From the NCBI GenBank assembly GCA_001549895.1, contig AP014719.1, positions 3,968,001-4,032,000 of the forward strand: DNA of 64,000 bases. The letters run 5' to 3'. The translations under genes and the position numbers were made by a program. Positions 40,795 to 50,504 of the stretch are shown here, piece after piece. This DNA is from Arthrobacter sp. Hiyo8 (GTDB lineage: Bacteria; Actinomycetota; Actinomycetes; Actinomycetales; Micrococcaceae). Every line of letters begins with the position of its first letter. The first letter of the stretch is position 1. The notes beneath the pieces were generated by a model. It did no database searches. It saw nothing but the letters and a program-made list of their open reading frames with translations, and was not told the DNA's origin.

Positions 40795-41100
40795 GTTTTG
40801 CCTCCTGGATGGCGTGCCACGGTGTTCAGGTGGTGCTGCGTTCAAGTGGTGCGGTGTTCACGGGGTGCAGTCGGATCTAGTCTTGCATCTTTGCGGAATA
40901 TTTGCCCGGAGCTTGCCGTTGTCAGAAGAAGGTGCGGTATGGGCTGGACCTTGGATTGTGGCGTGTGTGTGGTGCCGCGCTTTGTCATGTCGTTTGAGTG
41001 GAGATGGTTTTTTGGCCTTGGTTAAGGACCGCGAGGGACACTTGGCGCTTGGCGGGAGCTGCCAGGGGACTCCCGGAGGGTGACAGTAGACTTGGATGCA
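40795..41100 (+). other. Leader region upstream of sigR
   Basis: 306 bases without a gene, containing the SigR-type promoter described separately. The stretch after it would be a 5' leader of about 170 bases; no riboswitch was recognised. Confidence 0.5.
40895..40920 (+). promoter_or_regulatory. SigR-type promoter GGAAT-N18-GTT
   Basis: GGAAT at 40895-40899 and GTT at 40918-40920 are separated by exactly 18 bases, the consensus for SigR/SigH in Streptomyces and mycobacteria. Oriented towards sigR, it fits autoregulation. Confidence 0.65.
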
Positions 41101-41849
41101 ATGAGCACCATGGATCCGGCCGCAGCGGCCATGTACAAGGCAGCGACCGAAGTCACGGACGCAACGTCCGACGGCGACGCGACGGTTGAGTCCGACGTCG
41201 AGATTGCGGTGGACTTCGCAACGGAGACCCCGAACAACGGAGGGCGCGCTTCGAACGCGACGCGATGCAGTATGTCGACCAGCTTTATTCGGCCGCCATG
41301 CGCATGGCCAGGAATCCGTCCGACGCCGAGGACCTGGTCCAGGAGGCCTACACCAAGGCCTTCTCCGCCTTCCACCAGTACAAGCCGGGTACCAACCTCA
41401 AGGCGTGGCTGTACCGCATCCTGACCAATACGTACATCAACCTCTACCGGAAGCGGCAGCGAGAACCGTTGCAGTCGAATTCGGACACCATCGAAGACTG
41501 GCAGCTGGCGCGGGCGGAGTCCCATACGTCGGCGGGGCTGCGTTCTGCGGAGGCGGAGGCACTGGACCATTTGCCGGACTCGGACGTGAAGAGCGCCCTG
41601 CAGTCCATTCCGGAGGAATTCCGGCTCGCGGTGTACTTCGCTGACGTCGAAGGCTTCGCCTACAAGGAAATATCAGACATCATGAATACCCCGATCGGCA
41701 CGGTCATGTCCCGGCTTCATCGCGGCAGGAAAATGTTGCGCGATCTGCTGGCGGACTACGCCGCAGAACGGGGAATCAGCGCCGGCGCGGAAGAAAAGGC
41801 CTTGGCCGTGGGCGCGGCCACAAGCAAAAAACAGGAGAAAAGGAAATGA
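41101..41849 (+). CDS. sigR: ECF sigma factor SigR (SigH-type)
   Basis: About 249 residues; one frameshift near 41248 (GGG for GGGG) restores ARFERDAMQYVDQLY. Region 2 (NPSDAEDLVQEAYTKAF) and region 4 (YFADVEGFAYKEISDIM, GTVMSRLHRGRKMLRD) are those of group IV sigma factors for disulfide stress. It turns on thioredoxin and similar genes. The next gene, its zinc anti-sigma factor, overlaps the stop by four bases. The acidic N-terminal 45 residues are less certain; GTG 41080 is another possible start. Confidence 0.9.
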
Positions 41850-42103
41850 GCTGCCAAGGATTGGGCGACTGCGACGATGCTCGGATGCAGCGTATCTACG
41901 AGTACCTCGATGGTGCGTTGACCCGCGAGGACATCGCAGAGATCAAGGTGCATCTGGAAGATTGCCCGGAGTGCACCGAGCAATACGACCTTGAGTGCGT
42001 CATTCGCACCGTGGTCAAGCGCTCCTGTACGGAAGCGGCTCCTGAGAATCTCAAGAACTCGATCCTGGACAGGATCCACGCTATGAAGTCCGTGGACGTC
42101 TAA
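41846..42103 (+). CDS. rsrA: Zinc-binding anti-sigma factor RsrA
   Basis: 85 residues. His36, Cys40 and Cys43 (HLEDCPEC) form the ZAS motif, with extra Cys3 and Cys9. Oxidation of the thiols releases zinc and SigR. ATG overlaps the sigR stop (ATGA). The size and motif match RsrA closely. Confidence 0.93.
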   Translation: MSCQGLGDCDDARMQRIYEYLDGALTREDIAEIKVHLEDCPECTEQYDLECVIRTVVKRSCTEAAPENLKNSILDRIHAMKSVDV

Positions 42104-42119
42104 CAGCCTCAAACGGCAA

Positions 42120-42151
42120 GGGCCCCGGAAACCTGATGGTTTCCGGGGCCC
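42120..42151. terminator. Hairpin terminator between rsrA and bL37
   Basis: 14-base arms 42120-42133 and 42138-42151 around TGAT. It is placed between convergent genes; there is no long T run. Confidence 0.75.
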
Positions 42152-42182
42152 TCCGCATTAAGTCTTACGCTAAGCCGCTGGC

Positions 42183-42257
42183 TTAGGTGTTGGGACGCTT
42201 GCCGTGGTTTGCGCCGCCGCGCTTACGGTCACGACGCTTACGTGCACGCTTGCTCAT
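42183..42257 (-). CDS. Ribosomal protein bL37 (24 residues)
   Basis: The minus strand has GGAGGCCAGCT then ATG, encoding a 24-residue basic protein that begins MSKRARKRRDRKRGG and ends ANHGKRPNT. This matches the small actinobacterial protein now known as bL37, a 50S component with the AURKAIP1/COX24 pattern. Automatic callers usually miss it because of its size. The hairpin at 42120 lies downstream. Confidence 0.88.
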   Translation of the reverse strand: MSKRARKRRDRKRGGANHGKRPNT

Positions 42258-42365
42258 AGCTGGCCTCCTTAGATTCTTGATACTCAATAAAGCTGCCCTC
42301 CAGTCTCCCACATCACGGGGCCGCCCGCGAACCGTGCCGGCCAACCGCGGAGGGAATCGGGGGAC

Positions 42366-42978
42366 TCAGCCGCGCAGGGAATTCCGGATGGAGATCCTGG
42401 CCTGGTCCAGGACAGTGCGCACGGTCTCAAGGGCGACCGGAGTCAGGGCCTTGGAGCCGGCGTGCTGTCGCAGCTCCACCCGGATGTCATCACGGAAGGA
42501 CTGGACCATCATTTCGGCTTCCTTCAGGATGCGGTGTCCCTCCGGAGAGTAGCTTCCGGCCCACGACTGGAAGTCCGCGGACTTCGCATTGGCTCGCGCG
42601 GCTTCGGCAGTCGCCGCCAGGTCTGCACGCAAGCCGCGCATGTTGCTGCGGATGTCGTCTCGGAGATTGTCGGCCAAGCGCCGCACGGAGGCGGAGATGT
42701 TGTCCTCGACGTCGGCCAGTTCCTGCCGTCGGCTGTTGAGTTCGGCCAGTCCGGCCGCGGTGATGGAGTAGTTGGTCCGGCGCCCGTCGCTGCTGGTGGC
42801 TACGAGTCCTTCTTCCTCGAGTTTGCCAAGGCGCGGATAGATGGTTCCGGCACTGGGCGAGTAGGTCCCGCCGAAGCGTTCGCCGAGGGCCTTGATGAGC
42901 TCGTAGCCGTGCTTGGGCCTGATTCCAGGAGCGCCAGCAGGTAAAGCCGGAGGGCTCCGTGGGCAAAGACGGCGGCAT
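42366..42978 (-). CDS. PadR-family transcriptional regulator
   Basis: About 204 residues, with two one-base gaps (near 42970 and 42910). Repaired, the N-terminus reads VFAHGALRLYLLALLESG, then KHGYELIKALGERFGGTYSPSAGTIYPRL, the winged HTH of PadR, followed by LEEEGLV and a long helical C-terminal domain (about residues 85-204). Its ATG overlaps the TGA of the DUF4097 gene, so both are one operon. It probably represses its own promoter through the palindromes at 43855-43900. Confidence 0.87.
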
Positions 42979-43826
42979 CAGGCTTCCTCCTCTCCGGGTG
43001 CTGAGTGCGTTGTTCCGGGGGCTGGCGCACTGCCATGGATGATGGAGGTCTTTCCGGACACGGAATTGGTGCGTGCCACCATGAGCCGCTCGTCAGGGCC
43101 AACGATGGTCTGGACCCTTCCACCTGACTGGGCATAGAGCTGGTCATCGATCATCACGGTGCCACTTGCCGTCTTGGCCACGATGTCCACGCCCACGTCA
43201 TGCGGAAGGCGGACAGTGAGGTCCCCTGAAATGGAGTTGGCTCCGAAATCCTGGGTGTAGCCGTGAAGGTCGAAGCTGAGGTCGCCGCTGACAGTATTGG
43301 CCCGGATGTTCTTGAAACGGCCCGAAGCCGTGACTTCGCCCGAGACGCTCTTGGCGGTCATGACGCCGTCGTGGTTTCGGGCGATGACTTCGCCGCTCAC
43401 GGTGTTGACGTGAAGCTCGCCCCGCGTGCCGTCCGCGAGGACTGACCCGGACACTGTGTTGAGGCGGATATGGCCGGTGACTCCCGACACCATGCCGTCG
43501 CCGCCCACGGTTCCTGCTTCGACGTCGACGCCGGCTGGCAGTGCGATGCTAATGACGATCGTGTTGGTGCTGGTGTTGTTGACGGTCCCCATCAGGTTGC
43601 GGAACCAGCCCTGGGGGCCGTGCAACTGGTGGCGGACCTCGAGCCGGCCGTCAATGAGGCTGACGCTCAGCGGATCGCCGTCGATCTCCGAGACTTCGAT
43701 CCTGGTGATCGCCTCGTCGTGCGTGACGACGTCGAAGCGACCCTTGACGATCCCCAGCTTGAGTGAGCGGACGCCGTCGACGTCGATGGTCTGCGGACCG
43801 GTAACGGTCCAGTTCTCTTCTGACAT
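42978..43826 (-). CDS. DUF4097 beta-strand repeat protein
   Basis: 282 residues, intact. An all-beta protein with repeated NTVSG-type turns (LNTVSGSV, VNTVSGEV, ANTVSGDL, NSISGDL), the mark of DUF4097 (a right-handed beta-helix-like fold). No signal peptide or helix, so cytoplasmic. DUF4097 genes are often next to PadR genes, and the function is unknown; a role in ligand sensing for the regulator is a guess. GGAGGGGCC precedes the ATG at 43826. Confidence 0.8.
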   Translation of the reverse strand: MSEENWTVTGPQTIDVDGVRSLKLGIVKGRFDVVTHDEAITRIEVSEIDGDPLSVSLIDGRLEVRHQLHGPQGWFRNLMGTVNNTSTNTIVISIALPAGVDVEAGTVGGDGMVSGVTGHIRLNTVSGSVLADGTRGELHVNTVSGEVIARNHDGVMTAKSVSGEVTASGRFKNIRANTVSGDLSFDLHGYTQDFGANSISGDLTVRLPHDVGVDIVAKTASGTVMIDDQLYAQSGGRVQTIVGPDERLMVARTNSVSGKTSIIHGSAPAPGTTHSAPGEEEA

Positions 43827-43854
43827 GGCCCCTCCATTGCTGCGCTACCATTGT

Positions 43855-43900
43855 CGCGATATATCGCGTTGATGAATTCACGATATATCGCGATATCGCG
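43855..43900 (-). promoter_or_regulatory. Palindromic operator cluster, probable PadR site
   Basis: CGCGATATATCGCG at 43855-43868 is a perfect 14-base palindrome. A second set, CGATATATCG (43881-43890) overlapping CGCGATATCGCG (43889-43900), lies 26 bases further upstream. The AT core flanked by CGCG is repeated, and it covers the promoter region of the DUF4097-padR operon. Confidence 0.75.
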
Positions 43901-43945
43901 CTTGGCAATGGGTCCTGACTGCGGGAAGGGTGCCTCGGGCCCTGG

Positions 43946-44544
43946 CTATTCCGGCTGGGCGATCCTCAACCACTGGAACCAGCCGCGGTGCAACACGAGC
44001 CAGGCCATGAGCCCGTAGCCCGCTTGGCCCGGGGTGCCGCCATTCGCAGCGAGGTCGGTGCGCCACTGTTCGTGGTTGAGTAACGGCGAGAACGTGTCGA
44101 CGTAGTGGTGGTTGCGGCGGGTGGTGACGTCCGCAAATGCGGCATTGAGTTCCGCGATCCGGCGGTTCTTGGCCGGGTCCAGCGTGGGTGGTGGACCGAC
44201 GACGAATACTTCGATGTTGCTTTGGGACGCCCGTCGAGGATATTGGCAAGATTGAGGCGGCTGCGTGCCGTGGAGACACCGAATTCGATGTCGCGGCCGG
44301 ACAAACCGATTACGAGGCGGTTTTCGTGGACGTTGCTGAAGCGTCTCCCGGCTTCGTCGAGCCAGCGCGCCGCAAGGCCCTCCGTGCCCTCCATGGGGCA
44401 GGGAAGCGAGTAGCTCTCCACGGGAACGGAGTCCTGGGGAGTCCGCGCAAGAACCCTTCCGAGCCAGCCCAAGGCCCTGGGGTCACCGAGCCCGGCGAGT
44501 AGTTCATCACCAACAGCTGCGATGCGCAGCTTCCTGTCTTCCAC
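43946..44544 (-). CDS. SGNH/GDSL-like protein with altered catalytic blocks
   Basis: About 199 residues; one frameshift near 44222 (CCC for CCCC). Overall fold and length (IAAVGDELLAGLGDPRALGW at the start, LVIGLSGRDI, HYVDTFSPLL) resemble SGNH hydrolases, but the Ser of the GDS-L motif is Glu14 and the Asn of block III is Arg. It may not be a hydrolase. The C-terminal piece (GYGLMAWLVLHRGW) is typical of Arthrobacter homologues. Confidence 0.7.
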
Positions 44545-44630
44545 GGTTACCTCTTCACCAAACGTTGCGGTCCTTGCACTGTGCCCGGCCGGGCGGCTGG
44601 ATCACCGGGCACTTGTTCCATTAAACAGAA

Positions 44631-44671
44631 CCGCCCGGCTGGAAGCGGGTATTGAACCTCCAGCCGGGCGG
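44631..44671 (-). terminator. Terminator after kgd
   Basis: Arms 44631-44642 and 44660-44671. Read on the minus strand, the stem is followed by TTCTGTTTA. It is just downstream of the kgd stop. Confidence 0.7.
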
Positions 44672-44687
44672 CCTTCTCTTTTGAGGG

Positions 44688-47600
44688 TTACTTGCGTTCG
44701 AATGCCTGCTTGAGCAACGTGGCCTGTTCAGCGCTGTGGCGCTTCATCGAACCGGCTGCCGTAGAGGCCGATGCCGGACGCGAAACGAGCCGGACCTTGC
44801 GGTCCAGTGCCTGCGGCAGGTTCAAGCCGATGAACGGCCACGGACCCTGGTTGGCGGGTTCGTCCTGCGCCCAGACGATGTCGGCGTTCGGGTACTTGGC
44901 CAGTTCCGCCTCGAGCTGGGCCTGGGCAGCGGGTACAGCTGCTCCAGGCGGATGATCGCAGTCGACGTGTCGCCGGTCTTCTGCCGGTTCGCCAGAAGAT
45001 CGTAGTACAGGCGGCCGGAAACCAGGATCACGCGGTCAACGCTCTGTGCCTGAAGGGGCTCGTGTTCGCCGATGACCGGCTTGAAGCCGCCCGTGGTGAA
45101 GTCCTCCACCGCTGAAGCCGCACCCTTGAGGCGCAAAAGCTGCTTCGGGGTGAAGATGATAAGCGGCTTGCGCGGACGGCTGTAAGCCTGCCGGCGCAAC
45201 AAGTGGAAGTGCGAGGCGGCCGTGGTGGGGTTCGCCACGATCATGTTGTCCTCGGCACAAAGCTGCAGGAAGCGCTCGATGCGTGCGGACGAGTGGTCCG
45301 GTCCCTGGCCTTCGTACCCGTGGGGCAGCATGAGCACGAGCGAGGAACGCTGGCCCCACTTTTGCTCGGCCGAGGAGATGAATTCGTCGATGATGGTCTG
45401 TGCACCGTTGACGAAGTCACCGAACTGGGCCTCCCAGAGCACCAAGGCGTCCGGGCGTTCCACGGAGTAGCCGTACTCGAAGCCCATGGCCGCGTATTCG
45501 GACAACAAGGAGTCGTAGATCCACAGCTTGGCCTGATCCCCGCTCAGGTTGCCCAGCGGCATCCATTCGCTGCCGTTGGCGCGGTCGTGGAACACGGCGT
45601 GACGCTGAACGAACGTGCCGCGGCGGGAGTCCTGGCCGGCGAGGCGGACGGGACGCCCTCCATGACAAGCGAACCAAAGGCCGCGATCTCGCCGAAGCCC
45701 AGTCGATGCCGCCTTCGCGGGACATCTGCTCACGCTTCTCCAAGAGCTGCTTGAGCTTGGAGTGGACCGTGAAGCCTTCCGGAATATCGAGGTGCGCCTG
45801 GCCGATCCGCTGCAGCATTTCGGCTGAAATGGCGGTGGTGGCCGGCGCGTTGGTGCCGAAGTCCGCCTGCTGGGCGATGGGACGCTCGATGTCCGACACC
45901 GCGGCGGAATCCGCCGTGATGATCGGGATAGGCGAAGTCTGTGCGGCGTGGGTCTCCGCGAAGACGCGTTCGAGGCGTTCCTGGTAGTCGCGCAGCAACT
46001 GTTCGGCTTCGTCCTCGGTGATGTCGCCACGGCCGATGAGGGATTCCGTGTAGAGCTTGCGGACGGAGCGCTTGGCTTCGATGAGGTTGTACATGAGCGG
46101 CTGCGTCATCGAGGGGTCGTCGCCCTCGTTGTGTCCACGGCGGCGGTAGCACACCATGTCCACAATGACGTCCTTGTGGAAGCGCTGGCGGAACTCGTAG
46201 GCCAACTGCGCGATGCGCACCACGGCCTCGGGGTCGTCGCCGTTCACATGGAAGACCGGAGCCTGGATCATCTTGGCCACGTCGGTGGAGTACGTCGAAG
46301 AGCGCGACGACGACGGTGCGGTGGTGAAGCCGACCTGGTTGTTCACGATGATGTGGATGGTTCCACCGGTGCGGTAACCGCGCAGCTGGGACAAGTTGAG
46401 CGTTTCCGCCACAACGCCCTGGCCGGCAAACGCGGCGTCGCCGTGGACCATGATGGGCAGCACGGGGAACGCCTCGCCCTGGTCCAGCCGGTCCTGCTTG
46501 GCCCGGACAATGCCTTCAAGCACGGAGTCAACCGCTTCGAGGTGGGACGGGTTGGCGGCGAGGTAGACCTTGGTCTCATTGCCGTTGTCCGACGTGAACG
46601 TGCCCTCGGTGCCGAGGTGGTACTTGACGTCGCCCGAGCCCTGCACCGAGCGGGGGTCCTGGGTGCCTTCGAACTCGCGGAACACCTGGGCGTACGTCTT
46701 GCCCGCGATGTTGGTGAGCACGTTGAGGCGGCCACGGTGGGCCATGCCGATCGCGACTTCGTCGAGTCCGTCGTCGGCGGCGTCGGAAATGATGGTGTCC
46801 AGCAGCGGAATCAGGGATTCCCCGCCTTCGAGGGAGAATCGCTTCTGGCCCACGAACTTGGTCTGCAGGAAGGTTTCGAAGGCCTCTGCTGCGTTGAGCT
46901 TGGATACGATGCGCAGTTGCTCTTCGCGGCTCGGCTTGGAGTACGGGTGCTCCACCTGGTCCTGGAACCACTTGCGTTCTTCGGGTTCCTGGATGTGCAT
47001 GTACTCAATGCCCGTGGTGCGGCAGTAAGCGTCGCGGAGGACGCCCAGGATGTCGCGGAACTTGAGCATCGGCTTGCCGCCGAATCCGCCGGTGGGCCAC
47101 TCGCGGTCCAGGTCCCACAGGGTGAGGCCATAGGTCAGCACGTCGAGGTCCGGGTGCTTGCGCTGGACGTATTCGAGGGGGTTCGTATCTGCCATGAGGT
47201 GGCCGCGGACCCGGTAGGAGTGGATCAACTGCTGGATCCGGGCAACCTTGTTGATTTCGTCAGCGGGGTCGACCTGGAGGTCGGGCTCCAACGGACGGGC
47301 TCGTAGGGAATGCGCAGCGCTTCGAAGATCTCGTCGTAGAAGTTCTGGGCACCGAGGAGGAGCTGGTGGACGAGCTTGAGGAACTCGCCGCTTCCGGCAC
47401 CCTGGATGACGCGGTGGTCGTACGTGGACGTCAGCGTGAGGATCTTGCTGATGGCGTTCTGGGCGATGATCTTCTCGCTCGCGCCTTGCCACTCGGCCGG
47501 GTAGTCGAGGGCTCCGACGCCGATGATGGCGGCCTGGCCCTTCGAGAGCCGGGGCACGGAGTGCACGGTGCCGATGCCGCCCGGGTTTGTCAGGGACACG

Positions 47601-48492
47601 GTGGTGCCGGCGTGGTCGTCCGCCGTGAGCTTGCCGTTGCGCGCGCGCTTGATGAGGTCTTCGTAGGTGTGCCAGAACTCCGCGAAGTTCATCGTTTCGG
47701 CCTTCTTGATGTTGGGAACCATCAGGAGGCGCGTGCCATCGGGCTTGGGCATGTCAATGGCGATGCCGAAGTTGACGTGCGCGGGCTGCACGGCAACGGG
47801 CTTGCCATCCACTTCGTCGTAGTACACGTTCATCGACGGGAACTGGGACAGTGCGCGGACCACTGCGTAGCCGATGAGGTGGGTGAAGGAAACCTTGCCG
47901 CCACGGGCACGGGCAAGGTTGGAATTGATGACAACGCGGTTGTCGATCAGGAGTTTGGCAGGAACGGCCCTGACGCTCGTGGCGGTAGGAACCTCAAGGC
48001 TCATGACCATGTTGGACGCAATGGCCTTGGCCGGACCACGGAGGACGGAGACGACGTCCTCTTCCGGCGGGGTGGAGCTTTGGTGCTCTTGGGAAGCTGT
48101 GCCGGGATCGGCTGGGACTGGCTGCCGTCGGATGGCTTCTGCGCGCCGTCCTTGGCGACAGTGGCCGGTGCCTTCTTGACCGGTGCCGCGGAGCAGCCGG
48201 AGCAGGTGCGGGGCGGCGGGGGAGCTGCCGGGGCAACCACGGGCGCGACCGGCGTCATTGCCGTTGCGGCGGCCTGTGCCACGACAGGAATTTCGCGAGT
48301 GGGAGGGTTGGCAGGGGCTGCTGATGTTCCGTTGGAAGAAGTGCCGTCAGCGGTATCGAAGGACTCGAAAAGCGGCCACCACTTGGCGTCGACCGAATTC
48401 TTGTCCTGTTGGTACCGCTCGTACAGTTCGTCAACGAGCCACTCGTTTCCGCCAAATTCCTCGGGTAGACGGTGGCTTGGCTGCTCTGGCAC
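44688..48492 (-). CDS. kgd: Multifunctional 2-oxoglutarate dehydrogenase/decarboxylase (E2-E1)
   Basis: About 1270 residues; at least five one-base gaps (near 48065, 47300, 45700, 45655 and 44943). The N-terminus (VDELYERYQQDK) leads to a proline/alanine linker, an E2-type acyltransferase domain with YDHRVIQGAGSGEFL, and an E1 thiamine-diphosphate domain with AIGMAHRGRLNVL, VHGDAAFAGQG and IIVNNQVGFTT. No lipoyl domain is present, as in mycobacterial Kgd and corynebacterial OdhA; the lipoyl group comes from the pyruvate dehydrogenase E2. It converts 2-oxoglutarate to succinyl-CoA in the TCA cycle. GTG 48492 gives the usual MPEQPSHRLPEEFGG. Confidence 0.94.
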
Positions 48493-49033
48493 TTGAAATA
48501 CGCCTCTTCCATGAGTGTTGATTTCCAGCTGGCCCGGGGACTGCAGGGGGGTGCAAGGCGAGCCAGGGTCCGGGTCCCGCGAACTCAGACCCTAGCCAGT
48601 CTAGTGACGAGCGGCGGCTATCTGCCAATAGTGGTGACCTAAATCATGCTGAAGGTGGGATGGCCAGGCTTTTGCGTCCGCAGGGGGCTCTTCTTTCCCG
48701 GGATTTTCCGGTCGTTTGCTGCGTCGCAGAGCCCGGCTCAGGCCGGTGAAGTCGCGTGAAGCCGCGTCTCGGCCGGACTGTAGACTTGAATTCTTATGGA
48801 CAGTAATTCTAGGTGCCGGCCTGGGAGCTGCAGGGGAAGCCGTTCGGCAATCTCCGCGCAACGCACCCGCCGAGCCGGCAATACCCGTACACATGCCCAT
48901 CGCACTCCGGATCTCCTGGCCGGCCGGTCGGCGGATCGCTCATCCGCTGCGTCCGACCAACCCCGCCGGGCCAACCAGCCTTTAGCCCTCCTGGTGCCCT
49001 GCTCCTGCCCTCCGCACGATCCGGCGGCCTCTA
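48493..49033. other. Gene-poor divergent region
   Basis: 541 bases between kgd (minus) and the first CNNM gene (plus). Several short frames cover 48716-49030 on the plus strand but none shows a credible family or ribosome site. It should contain both promoters; no operator was recognised. Confidence 0.45.
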
Positions 49034-50504
49034 ATGGAGTGGCTTTTCCTTCTCGCCGGCGTGCTCCTGATTCTGGGCACCGGCTTCTTCGTAGCCGTCG
49101 AGTTCTCACTCGTGGCACTCGACCAGTCAACGGTCCAAAGAGCGGTCGACGGCGGCGACCACGCCGCCGAGGCGTTGCTCAGATGCCTCAGATCCCTTTC
49201 TACCCAGCTCTCGAGCTGCCAATTGGGGATCACCCTCACCACCTTGCTGACCGGCTTCGTCATGGAGCCATCGGTCGGCTCCCTCTTGCACGGACCGCTT
49301 CTTTGGGCCGGGCTGCCTGAGGCTGCTGCCCAGTCCTTGTCGCTCATCCTGGCCATGGCCTTCGCTACCGGCTTGTCGATGCTGATCGGCGAACTCGTTC
49401 CCAAGAACATGGCCCTGGCCTTGGCATTTCCGCTCGGCCGGGCGCTGGCCCGCCCGCAACTGATGTTCACGGCCGTGTTCAAGCCCGCAATCATTGTGCT
49501 CAATGGCTTCTCGAACAAGGTGCTCAACCTTGTGGGACTCGAGGCCAAGGAGGAGATCTCTGGCGCGCGCTCGCCTTCTGAACTGGCCTCCCTGGTGCGC
49601 CGTTCGGCAGAGCTGGGAACCCTCGACGCCGGGACGGCCAACTTTGTTGCCCGGACCCTGAATTTCTCGGCGCGTACGGCGGCCGACGTCATGACCCGCG
49701 CATCCGCATGGAAACCATCGACGCCGACCAGCCCGTGTCGGACATCATCGAAGCGGCCCGGCGGACCGGGTATTCGCGCTTCCCGGTCATCGGCGAATCG
49801 GCCGATGACATCCGGGGCGTGGTGCACATCAAGAAAGCCGTGTCAGTCCCGTCGGAACGCAGGAGCCGGCTGGAGGCCGGAGCCATCATGTCCGAAGTCC
49901 TGAGCGTTCCCGAGACCATCCATCTTGACGCCCTGCTTTTGGAACTCCGCGAGGGCAACCTGCAACTCGCCGTCGTGCTTGACGAGTACGGCGGAACTGC
50001 GGGATCGCCACCCTTGAGGACCTGGTGGAGGAAATCGTCGGCGAGGTGGCGGATGAGCACGACAGGGTCCGGCCGGATTGCTGCAGAGCGCCTCGGGGGA
50101 TTGGTATTTTCCCGGATTATTGCGTCCGGACGAGGTCAGTGAACAGATCCCGGCCTCACGGTTCCCGACGACCCCGCCTACGAAACCGTGGGTGGCTACG
50201 TCATGAGCCAACTTGGCCGGATCGCGATGGTCGGCGACGTCGTCGAGGCCGGCGGCGGCACGCTGGCCGTCACCCGGATGGACGGCCGCCGGATCGACCG
50301 CATTTGTTTCCACCCCACGGCGCCGACGGTGACGCCGACGACGACGAAGGCACCGGCGAAATTGGCACAGCGGAGAGCGATTCGGGCGGATGGCAAAGCA
50401 GGAAGCAGGCCAGCAAGCGGTTGAGCAAGGGGTCCGGCGGTTCTGCAGGCGATGCGGTTGGCAACCCTGTGGCCAAAACCAGCCGTAAAGGACGTGCCGC
50501 ATGA
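49034..50504 (+). CDS. CNNM/CorC (HlyC) family membrane protein 1
   Basis: About 490 residues; several one-base gaps (near 49695, 50005, 50085, 50150 and 50310). DUF21 domain with four membrane segments (about 1-170, ending in FNSNKVLNLVG-like text), a CBS pair (about 220-345, VSDIIEAARRTGYSRFPVIGE), and a CorC_HlyC domain with LDEYGGTAGIATLEDLVEEIVGEV and RIAMVGDVVE. The family includes Mg/Co transporters. The tail after about residue 430 is acidic and disordered. The next gene overlaps the stop by four bases. Confidence 0.85.

Noticed and set aside
45948..47306. A 452-codon open frame on the plus strand, antisense to kgd
   Set aside because: It is the mirror of a high-GC coding strand; it has no family motif, and kgd is certain on the other strand.
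48716..48985. A short plus-strand gene upstream of the CNNM genes
   Set aside because: No start with a good ribosome site and no recognisable domain in any of the three frames.
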